Below the pieces are notes generated by a model. That model was given only the letters and a program-made list of their open reading frames with translations. It was not told the origin of the DNA and ran no database searches. A DNA stretch of 53,586 nucleotides from Promethearchaeota archaeon (GTDB taxonomy: Archaea; Asgardarchaeota; Lokiarchaeia; Sigyniarchaeales; SOKP01), in NCBI GenBank assembly GCA_019058015.1, contig JAHLWH010000033.1:1-53586 (forward strand). The letters run 5' to 3'. Every line of letters begins with the position of its first letter. Position 1 is the first letter of the stretch. This document shows, piece by piece, positions 19,267 to 27,339 of this stretch. The translations under genes were made by a program, and so were the position numbers.

Positions 19267-20250
19267 ATGGTAAATTTGATAAATTCTAAACATGGATTAA
19301 TATTTGAAATTCAGAGAATGTCTACAGAGGATGGTCCGGGAATCAGGACAACAATATTTTTTAAAGGCTGTCCTTTAAAATGTGTGTGGTGTCATAATCC
19401 TGAATCGATCTCAAAGGAGCCCCAACTTCAATGGTTTAAAAATAAATGTATTGGCTGTAATACATGTATTGAAACTTGCCAGCAACAAGCCTTATCTTTT
19501 GATAAAGATGGATTAAAAATAGATCGAGATAAATGTATCTCGTGTGGAAATTGTACCGATGAGTGTCCTAGTACTGCATTAAATATGATTGGTAAAAAAT
19601 GGGATCTATATGACTTATTTCATGAAATAGAGAAAGATAAAGTCTATTATACCACATCTAAAGGAGGTATTACAGTTTCAGGAGGCGAGCCTACATTACA
19701 ATCGAAATTTATAGAAGATTTTCTAAAGAAATGTAAAGAAAATAACATCAATACTGCACTAGATACTTGTGGATATGCATCCAAAGAGGTTTACCAAAAA
19801 TTATTACCGTATTTAGACTTAGTCCTTTTTGATATTAAAGAGATTAACCCCAGAAAACATAAGGAATATACTGGCGTTTCTAATGAGAGAATTTTAGAAA
19901 AGGCAATTTGGATTTTAAATTATATAGAAAAGCATAATAAGAAAATGTGGATAAGAACGCCTTTAATTCCGAATTTTACTGCTACTGAAGAAAATATCAA
20001 AGGAATAGGAAATTTCATTGTAAATGATTTAAGGAATAAAATTGAACGTTGGGATCTTTTGGCCTTCAATTCACTTTGCTCGGGAAAATATTCCAGATTA
20101 GGGATATCATGGGTATTAAAGGATGAACCTTTATTAACTGATGAAAAAATGGAATACTTCTCTAAAATTGCTAAAGAAATCGGTGTTATTAATGTTCATT
20201 GGTCAGGATTAACTATAAAAATTGATTCTGAAGTTAAAGAACTGATATAA
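19267..20250 (+). CDS. glycyl radical enzyme activase (radical SAM, with 2[4Fe-4S] insert)
   Basis: A 327-residue radical SAM enzyme that installs the glycyl radical. The SAM-cluster motif is CPLKCVWC (C35, C39, C42) in the context GPGIRTTIFFKGC. An inserted ferredoxin-like domain carries CIGCNTCIETC (C61, C64, C67, C71) and CISCGNCTDEC (C90, C93, C96, C100). The glycine-rich SAM motif is TVSGGEPTLQ. The two-cluster insert is found in activases of dehydratase-type and other non-PFL glycyl radical enzymes, which agrees with the C-x-E site of the enzyme at 15062-17566. It lies about 130 bp after the SCP2 gene in its own unit. Confidence 0.93.
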   Translation: MVNLINSKHGLIFEIQRMSTEDGPGIRTTIFFKGCPLKCVWCHNPESISKEPQLQWFKNKCIGCNTCIETCQQQALSFDKDGLKIDRDKCISCGNCTDECPSTALNMIGKKWDLYDLFHEIEKDKVYYTTSKGGITVSGGEPTLQSKFIEDFLKKCKENNINTALDTCGYASKEVYQKLLPYLDLVLFDIKEINPRKHKEYTGVSNERILEKAIWILNYIEKHNKKMWIRTPLIPNFTATEENIKGIGNFIVNDLRNKIERWDLLAFNSLCSGKYSRLGISWVLKDEPLLTDEKMEYFSKIAKEIGVINVHWSGLTIKIDSEVKELI

Positions 20251-20359
20251 TTAACAAATTTTTTCCTTTCTGTTTCTTCTGGCTAATAAATAAATATTTT
20301 TTAACCTAGCTGGTTATTAATATTATAAGTTTAAGGTCAGAAATAAAATGTGATTTTTT

Positions 20360-21484
20360 GTGGATAAAATAATCATAATCCGATGGGATACCCAACTAGG
20401 ACCTCAGCCGATAATACAATATCCACCAGCAAAGGAAATGCCTAAGAAAGATTTGTTTGTAAAAATTTGGGCAAAATATGAATTACAAAAAGAAAAATCT
20501 ATCATCATGCTTACAATAGAAGACGTAGATAAAAAAGATAAAAATTATTTGACAGTTACTCAACAATATGAAGGAGAATTATATTTTTTTATTCTCGAGA
20601 TTGAGAGATTACAAAAAGACCAAAATTTTGAAGATTATTCTGAAATATTAGGGTCTATTAGCAAAAACCTTATTGAATTAATTCATTCTGATAAATTTAT
20701 GAGAGCTCTATCCGAAGGATATAATCAAATTAAAGGTTTTGTTAAATTAGAAAAAGAACAAAACATAATTAATATATTTAAAGATAAAATAAAAACTCAT
20801 ATTTTAAAAGTTCTTGAAAATGGAGTGATTTCAAAAGCTGAATTAATTAATAAATTAAAGGAAAATTATGGGTTTTCTGGTGAAAATATTGATTTATTAT
20901 TATCTTCATTTTTAAAGGAAGGGTTAATTCTTAAAAAAGATTTACCTGGAATTAAAGAATGTATATTTCTAGTTAAAGACTTAATATGTATAAAAATTCC
21001 ACCAAATCTTACGACTCTAAATCTAGGTAATAAGAAAATAGCCGGAAAAAAGCTTAAAGCAAGTTTTAAGAGATTCTATAAAGATTACATAAATAAATTA
21101 AAAATATTTTTCACTAATTTTGATATTATAAGTGAAATTAAAGATAATGTGTTATATGCACTTTTCTTTAATGAAAATATTTATAATCTGATAAAATCAT
21201 TAAGAGAAACAAATATTCCAGTTGAAAAAGCATTAATAATTTTAGAAGATAAACAAGAATTATTTGATGATCTTTTGGATAAAACGATTATTCTTGAAAG
21301 AAAAGGTATGATATATCTATTTTCTGATATAAGGTTTGTTAGCTTCCTTCCAATTTTTATTCTTAAAAATCTCAAGGAGCGGTATGATAATTTGGAAATC
21401 ACAATAGACCAATATGTTACTCATATTGAAATTCTTCTAAACGAATTAAATAAAGAAAAAAAAGAAATTTATACTATTATATGA
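20360..21484 (+). CDS. longin-like domain protein with winged-helix middle region
   Basis: A 374-residue protein beginning at GTG. The N-terminus (IIIIRWDTQLGPQPIIQYPP, about residues 4-23) and the following strands and helices to about 120 look like the longin/roadblock-related N-terminal domain common in archaeal proteins of the GTPase network. Residues about 140-200 (ILKVLENGVISKAELINKL ... LLSSFLKEGLILKKD) look like a winged helix. The rest is helical and unrecognised. No membrane segments. By analogy with Asgard longin proteins it may dock a small GTPase or a membrane complex, but nothing here proves it. It stands alone between the activase and the convergent PK-C-like gene. Confidence 0.5.
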   Translation: MDKIIIIRWDTQLGPQPIIQYPPAKEMPKKDLFVKIWAKYELQKEKSIIMLTIEDVDKKDKNYLTVTQQYEGELYFFILEIERLQKDQNFEDYSEILGSISKNLIELIHSDKFMRALSEGYNQIKGFVKLEKEQNIINIFKDKIKTHILKVLENGVISKAELINKLKENYGFSGENIDLLLSSFLKEGLILKKDLPGIKECIFLVKDLICIKIPPNLTTLNLGNKKIAGKKLKASFKRFYKDYINKLKIFFTNFDIISEIKDNVLYALFFNENIYNLIKSLRETNIPVEKALIILEDKQELFDDLLDKTIILERKGMIYLFSDIRFVSFLPIFILKNLKERYDNLEITIDQYVTHIEILLNELNKEKKEIYTII

Positions 21485-21502
21485 CAGAAAAATTTTAGTA
21501 AA

Positions 21503-22096
21503 TTATTGTGGTTTTGCCAATATCGCTTTTACTCGCAATGTATCAAACATACTCGTAGGAGCAGGTCTAATTAAACATACTGTATCTGCACCACGCCCTG
21601 TTCCTCCAATACAGATAATATCCTTATCTAGGGCTCTTATTAACCCAGCGTCCACCGCCATTGAGGCAATTTCTATACAAACCTTTGTACCTTGGCTAAA
21701 GTTTTCACGTAGAAAATATGCCATCATTTCGACAAAACACCATTGATTCATTTTCATTCTAATATTTCGCTCTATTCCCGCCATAGCATGAGTCCCTGAA
21801 AAAATCTTTAGGCCTTTTTTTCTTAATTCTTCCATTTTTAATTCATCGAATTCTTGGGGCACTGATTTTTCACCTCTGACTACAAAATGATAAGTGTGGG
21901 TAATTAAAACTAAATTATATTGAGTTGGATCAAAAATATCAAGAATTTTTTCCGCAGTTGTTCCAGTAGTACTTGCAAAAACTATATCTTTAATATTTAA
22001 TAAATCAGCATATTTTTTAGCAATCTGAAGCGCTTTCTCAGTATTGGCTGGTCCAGGTTTCTCAAAAATTGTAATTTCAATATTTAAATCCGGCAT
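21503..22096 (-). CDS. pyruvate-kinase C-terminal-domain-like protein (AF0103/MTH1675 type)
   Basis: A 197-residue protein resembling the pyruvate kinase alpha/beta C-terminal domain without a catalytic barrel. It has FEKPGPANTEKALQIAKKYA, then IVFASTTGTTAEKILDIF, NLVLITHTYHFV, SGTHAMAGIERNIR and the end segment CIGGTGRGADTVCLIRPA. Stand-alone proteins of this kind are widespread in archaea and one structure was reported with a bound flavin; no reaction is established. It could sense or bind a phosphorylated ligand. The start ATG at 22096 gives a full-length family member. Confidence 0.7.
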   Translation of the reverse strand: MPDLNIEITIFEKPGPANTEKALQIAKKYADLLNIKDIVFASTTGTTAEKILDIFDPTQYNLVLITHTYHFVVRGEKSVPQEFDELKMEELRKKGLKIFSGTHAMAGIERNIRMKMNQWCFVEMMAYFLRENFSQGTKVCIEIASMAVDAGLIRALDKDIICIGGTGRGADTVCLIRPAPTSMFDTLRVKAILAKPQ

Positions 22097-22202
22097 TCAA
22101 TAACACCTTCTATGTTTAATATTTTTTAAATTATGATATTTAAATATAATAATAAGAATAATTTTTAATGTTTATAATTAATTAAAATAATCTAAAATAA
22201 AT

Positions 22203-22421
22203 TTATTGATGTCGATTGTATAACCTTATGCCAATAATCCCTATTATAATTAAGAGGGAATAAAGAATCATCGGAAATCCATAAAATTCTTGAAGAGTAA
22301 AATAGAAATAAGCAAGAATTATTAAGCTAAAGAATATAACAAATAAACATATTCCATAAAAGATACGATCAAAAATTATTTCTTTACGTAGTCTTTTTCT
22401 CATACGTAGTCTTTTTCTCAT
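22203..22421 (-). CDS. small two-helix membrane protein
   Basis: A 72-residue protein with a very basic start (MRKRLRMRKRLRKE) and two hydrophobic helices (FYGICLFVIFFSLIILAYFY and FPMILYSLLIIIGIIGIRLY). The first six codons are an exact repeat of the next six (see the tandem repeat at 22386-22421), so the second Met may be the original start. It is 55 bp downstream of the large pseudo-subtilase gene on the same strand and is probably the last gene of the ABC operon. No family recognised. Confidence 0.55.
   Translation of the reverse strand: MRKRLRMRKRLRKEIIFDRIFYGICLFVIFFSLIILAYFYFTLQEFYGFPMILYSLLIIIGIIGIRLYNRHQ
22386..22421. repeat. 18-bp perfect tandem duplication over a start codon
   Basis: The unit ACGTAGTCTTTTTCTCAT occurs twice back to back (22386-22403 and 22404-22421). 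Read on the minus strand each unit encodes MRKRLR, so the duplication copied the start codon and five following codons in frame, leaving two equivalent starts. Confidence 0.9.
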
Positions 22422-22476
22422 ATTAAATACTCCTTAAACCTAATTCTATTTCATTATTTTTCTTTTAATAATATTT

Positions 22477-25400
22477 TTAATAATGTTCGCCTATATCCTC
22501 TCCAAACTTTTTTAAATCATCTAATAACAAACCAATTCGCTTCCTATTTGATAATAATAGCCTTATTTTATCGATTTCCTTTATATCCGGCATTCCAATA
22601 CCTAATCTCATCTGTTTAAATAAAGTATTTGCCTGATTTATATAGGTTCTTGCTTGATTTAATAATTTACCTTCTAATGGCGTTATTGAAAGGCGTCTCT
22701 TTAATTTTGAAAAATTATAAACCCAAAGCAATCCCGTCATTCCGATAATCATACAGATAGCTATTATATCAAAAATATGAGAATATCTAGGATTAGGATA
22801 TTCATATTCTTCATATGGTGGCTCGGGATCTTGAGATATAATAGTAAATTTGAATGTTAGTGTTTCCGCAGCTAATTCTGGATGATCCAAAAGTAAAACA
22901 AAATAATAATCACCTGTTTTATCATACCAAGTAGTATCAAAATAGACCATGAAGTTCCCAGGCTGTGTTTCAAACATCGGGAGGATCGGTATTTCGAAAC
23001 CCATTAATGAGGCGTTTATCATTGTCCCGTCTTCATATACATATCCTGAAATAAAGAATAAATCATCATCTAAATACTCTTTTATCTCATCATAATTCAA
23101 TAAACTCGCAGTTAAATATATTTTATCCCCCGTTTTAACTGTATTATTTCTGACAGATAAATTAAAGTCGTAAAATTTGTCAAACGCCCATTTTCCAATA
23201 TTTTGGGTAAATTTACTGTTATCATAGCTCTCAAGCCCAGAAATTCCAAACATATCCTTATCTCCTATGGCTAAAACTCTTCCTTTTCCATATGTTGCTA
23301 ATGCAATATAATCGCATAATAAATCTACATTCTCGGAATTAGGATTTAAATTTTCAATATTAACCGGATCTTGTAATTTAATAGTGCCTATATCATCAAA
23401 AAGGTTATATAAATTGGTGCGATTATTACTAGATATAAACTTTTTACCTGAATTATATCCGGAAGTAGTAAGATTAAAATTTGATAAGAGATCATTAATT
23501 GTAGTAATATTATTTTCAAATTCATTTTCAATAAAGAAGATTAGCACTCCACCATTTTCAACCCATTCTATAATATCGTCAGTTTCATTTATTGAATAAG
23601 CTGATTCTGGATCATTTAAAATGAGTACATCGAAAAGTTGGAGAATATCGTGATTTATGTAATTCGTAGTGATAAAATCATTTTCTAGGTAATATGCGCC
23701 GAGAACACTTCCTAATAAATTCTCCATTCCTTCCATATCTTCAGTTATCGAACCCAGATTCAAAGCTGCCAATTCATATTCAATACCTGGCATAAGCGTC
23801 ATAATTATTGCACCCTTGGGGCTCAAATTACCCCATAACTCACGCAATCCATAAAAATTCCCATAAGGATGGTCATATCTTTCATCCCATTCAAAATTTA
23901 TATCAGTTCCATTCATATATAGTGTTATATTATTATGAACTACGTCAAAAAGTGCTCTTCCACGATAATCACTTATAGTAAAATTTATTAAAAGATCATA
24001 AAATTTCACATTTTGTGAATAAAATGAAATATTAAATGCAATTTCTCCCGGTCTCGATATTGGAGGTGCCATAACAAATAATGGGATGCAAAAATAGGGA
24101 TCAACAAGATCATAATTTAAAGTTTTATTAAAAGTCATATCAACAGTAAATGCTGGGTCGGTTTGATTATTATCTTTATTTCCGAACCCTGTTAACAGAT
24201 CTGATAATCCTGCGCTAAAATTTAGCAGAATAAAATCACAAAATTGTTTCCCGAAATCGTCTATTGTAACAAATAAATCCGGAATCTCAGTTAATGAGTA
24301 AATCGTAATATTATAAATACCAAGATCTCCGGGAAACCATATTTTAAAGGGGATTTGGTCAATTTTTCCAGGTGATATGAATAAGGAATTCAAATTCCAA
24401 TTTTGATATTGAATATAATCAATGATATAAATGTTGCGAACTAAGTAATTATTAAAAAGCATCGAATCAATATTAGATGCGAAGAGTCCCATAGCGGGTT
24501 CAATTAAACTAATAACTAGTTCTAAACCTAAAATCCAGCCACAAGTATAGACTCCTACGCTTGTTGGCGTCCAATTAGCGTTAAATTCTAGAATATCAAA
24601 TGGTTTAAGGTTTTCTATGAGAAAAATAACAGAAAAAACTTCTAAAACACCATAATCGTTCGTTTTATTAATAGCAAAGATGACTTCAGTTGAATTTACA
24701 AGTGTTGATCCAACATTCATTATTTTTACTGAGGATTCATATCTTTCATTAAGTTTCCCAATTCTAGAAAAGTCAACTTCAAGAACTATTAAGTCAGTTA
24801 CATTATTGTAAATTGTGATGTTCGAACTAATTTTTCTCATTTGATCAATCATTGCATTATAAGCAGAATTATTATCTATTCCAATGCCTGTTCCAAGTAT
24901 TGCTGTAAAATTGACTTGATCATTTGGCTCAAAATATTCCGATATATTCCAAATCATTGCAAATCCAGGATCTTCTAGATATTGCTCATATGTAGAGTCG
25001 TTCGCTAAATTATATGAAGTATCTTCTAAAGTTAAATCCATTATTAAATTAGTGCTATTTCCGATTTCCCAAGAACTCAAATTATGAGAAGTTGAATTAA
25101 ATCCGATAGCTGTAAAATTAGAAGTATAATCATAATATGTATTATTATTTTCATCATAGATATAAATTAGTTCATCATTTACATCATATTTACAAATATC
25201 ATCAAGAGATGCAGTATTAGACTCCATATAATTTGTCATATTTCCAGCAGTTTCATTTAAAAATAAATCAACTTTAAAAAATGAGACTAGTTGTAGATTG
25301 TTAATTTGGGAAAAACCTAAATTGAAAAAGTGCAAGTTAAATTGAAATGCGTTTATTCGATTGGTATAATTTTTAAAAACATAAGTATCTTCCACATATT

Positions 25401-27339
25401 CTGCTGAATAATCCCAAGATTCAACGATAGCTACTATATAGAGTTCACTATCCTCAACTTTTAAAATACTTAAATATCTTTTATACTTCTCCCAGCCAAC
25501 AGGTACTAGTGTTATTTGATGCATTTCACGGATAACAATAAATTCCGAGAACCAATTAGTTCTTGAGTTATTGTATCTTAATCCAAATTGATTTAAGAGT
25601 AAATGTATTGTCGTAAAATTATAATCAGAACCATTATTTATCATCAATATTGGAAGCATTATTTGGGAACTTAAAAGAGCTGAAATATCATATGCATGCA
25701 AATCTGAAGGCCGATTAATTGAATCTGCTAAGTTCATTGAATCTTGAGAATATATAATTCCAGGATAAATTAATGGAGCTGGTAAATTCAAGACATTATA
25801 TTGTTTTGCTGTAAAATAATCAAGTAGAAAGTTAAAAGCTGCATATATATTGATTAATCCGGCACCTACAGTATTCTTATCATTAGAAACTTGAATAGTT
25901 GTACTTACCAAAGCATATCTTAATAATTCAGGTGTTGCTAATGGAAATACTTCCAATAATAAGGCTATAGCACCACTTACTACAGCTGCTGCCGCACCTG
26001 TACCACTGGCCATTGTATAATTTTCATTAATTATAGTTCCATATTCTGGTTCTGGAAATGTCCCTTCCGGGATATAAAAATTTTCATACCCAAAATCATC
26101 AAGTGTATAACCTAGGATTGAAAAGTTTTCTAAAGAGCCAGAAAATATTTTTGATCTTGGACCAATTAGGTTTACACCAGGTGCAAGAATATCAGGACAC
26201 ATTCTAAAGTCTAAGGAGGGACCTCTACTACTAAAGTCTGCAGCGTTTTGGTTAGAGTGATTGTATGCACCAACTGTGATTGATTTTAATGCCATTCCAG
26301 GGGTATCTAAACTCAAATAACTACTCCCCTCATCTCCAGCTGGCGTAACTACAATAATACCTTTATCTACAATATTATTAATGGCTATTGATACAGGATC
26401 ATCATAAAAACCAGGAATACTAGCACAAAACAATAAAATATCCGCCCCATGTGCTAAAGACCACTCTATTCCTGAAATAATAAAAGACCAATAAGTAATA
26501 CCAATCGAATCATAAATTTTTACATTTAAATATGATGCGCCTGGAGCAATTCCCTTATATGAAGAGTTATATTTTCCTATTCCACAGGCGATTCCTGCAT
26601 GAAAAGTACCTCGCCCATTAAAATCAGAGTAATATAATGGTTCTTCTGGGACTAGGGAAACAGAACCGACCACCTTGGTCTTTAGAGTGGTATGATCTTC
26701 AGATGGGAAACCTAAGTCGCCATCATATTGACCAGTAATATCAACTCCGGTATCCAATACAGAAATTATAATATTGGATCCGTTATAACCTAAATCCCAT
26801 AAATCCGTAGCGCCAATGATCTCTGTAAAATTGCAAAATGAGTCAGAACTCCCACTATTTGCTTGTTTTATATAATTTTCAATATTTTGAGTTAATTCAA
26901 TTTTCCCGTTTTCCCAAATTGAAATTATATTTGGATAAATCGCAATTTTTTTAAGATCCGAGATATAACTTTTTAATAAAATGCCATCAATAATTGTATA
27001 TTTTTCTTTAATTTCGAACTGGATTTCATTCCATTTTAAATATAGTTCAAAATTTTTTAATTCATTTTGCTTTCCCCTTAAATAATCAAATAGAATTATT
27101 ACTTCAATTTTTTTATCATCTTCCAAGTTATTTTCAATTACATGAAAATATAATTCTTTCAATTTATCACTCAATTTTTCTATTGGATTTTTGAGAAGAA
27201 TTGAGTTGTCTTCCTCTGCAAAAGCGCTCAAATTTGTTGATTCTGAAAGCATTAAATTTGAAAGTAAAAATATCCAAAAAATAAATAACGTCAATAGATT
27301 TATTTTATTTTTTTTTTTAATTGACTTCCATCTCCCCAT
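22477..27339 (-). CDS. giant membrane-anchored subtilase-like pseudoprotease
   Basis: A 1620-residue type I membrane protein. Signal sequence at about 12-31; an I9-like prodomain at about 77-150; a subtilisin (S8) domain at about 175-505; a long beta-rich ectodomain; a Rossmann-like GldG/GIFT/DUF4350-type domain at about 1140-1385; one membrane helix at about 1523-1541; and a ~75-residue basic, helical cytosolic tail. The S8 domain keeps Asp196 (SVLDTGVD). The catalytic His is Arg243 (NGRGTFHAG), the oxyanion Asn is Asp336 (TPAGDEGSS) and the nucleophile Ser is Gly448 (MASGTGAAAAVVSGA). I confirmed these codons in the DNA. It should not cleave peptides. Layout resembles eukaryotic site-1 protease. 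The start overlaps the ABC ATPase gene by 23 bp, implying a joint function. Confidence 0.85.
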   Translation of the reverse strand: MGRWKSIKKKNKINLLTLFIFWIFLLSNLMLSESTNLSAFAEEDNSILLKNPIEKLSDKLKELYFHVIENNLEDDKKIEVIILFDYLRGKQNELKNFELYLKWNEIQFEIKEKYTIIDGILLKSYISDLKKIAIYPNIISIWENGKIELTQNIENYIKQANSGSSDSFCNFTEIIGATDLWDLGYNGSNIIISVLDTGVDITGQYDGDLGFPSEDHTTLKTKVVGSVSLVPEEPLYYSDFNGRGTFHAGIACGIGKYNSSYKGIAPGASYLNVKIYDSIGITYWSFIISGIEWSLAHGADILLFCASIPGFYDDPVSIAINNIVDKGIIVVTPAGDEGSSYLSLDTPGMALKSITVGAYNHSNQNAADFSSRGPSLDFRMCPDILAPGVNLIGPRSKIFSGSLENFSILGYTLDDFGYENFYIPEGTFPEPEYGTIINENYTMASGTGAAAAVVSGAIALLLEVFPLATPELLRYALVSTTIQVSNDKNTVGAGLINIYAAFNFLLDYFTAKQYNVLNLPAPLIYPGIIYSQDSMNLADSINRPSDLHAYDISALLSSQIMLPILMINNGSDYNFTTIHLLLNQFGLRYNNSRTNWFSEFIVIREMHQITLVPVGWEKYKRYLSILKVEDSELYIVAIVESWDYSAEYVEDTYVFKNYTNRINAFQFNLHFFNLGFSQINNLQLVSFFKVDLFLNETAGNMTNYMESNTASLDDICKYDVNDELIYIYDENNNTYYDYTSNFTAIGFNSTSHNLSSWEIGNSTNLIMDLTLEDTSYNLANDSTYEQYLEDPGFAMIWNISEYFEPNDQVNFTAILGTGIGIDNNSAYNAMIDQMRKISSNITIYNNVTDLIVLEVDFSRIGKLNERYESSVKIMNVGSTLVNSTEVIFAINKTNDYGVLEVFSVIFLIENLKPFDILEFNANWTPTSVGVYTCGWILGLELVISLIEPAMGLFASNIDSMLFNNYLVRNIYIIDYIQYQNWNLNSLFISPGKIDQIPFKIWFPGDLGIYNITIYSLTEIPDLFVTIDDFGKQFCDFILLNFSAGLSDLLTGFGNKDNNQTDPAFTVDMTFNKTLNYDLVDPYFCIPLFVMAPPISRPGEIAFNISFYSQNVKFYDLLINFTISDYRGRALFDVVHNNITLYMNGTDINFEWDERYDHPYGNFYGLRELWGNLSPKGAIIMTLMPGIEYELAALNLGSITEDMEGMENLLGSVLGAYYLENDFITTNYINHDILQLFDVLILNDPESAYSINETDDIIEWVENGGVLIFFIENEFENNITTINDLLSNFNLTTSGYNSGKKFISSNNRTNLYNLFDDIGTIKLQDPVNIENLNPNSENVDLLCDYIALATYGKGRVLAIGDKDMFGISGLESYDNSKFTQNIGKWAFDKFYDFNLSVRNNTVKTGDKIYLTASLLNYDEIKEYLDDDLFFISGYVYEDGTMINASLMGFEIPILPMFETQPGNFMVYFDTTWYDKTGDYYFVLLLDHPELAAETLTFKFTIISQDPEPPYEEYEYPNPRYSHIFDIIAICMIIGMTGLLWVYNFSKLKRRLSITPLEGKLLNQARTYINQANTLFKQMRLGIGMPDIKEIDKIRLLLSNRKRIGLLLDDLKKFGEDIGEHY

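Noticed and set aside
22477..27339. Reading the subtilase as an active protease
   Set aside because: The strongest Asp-region match is convincing, but the His, Asn and Ser positions are replaced and no alternative residues nearby fit.
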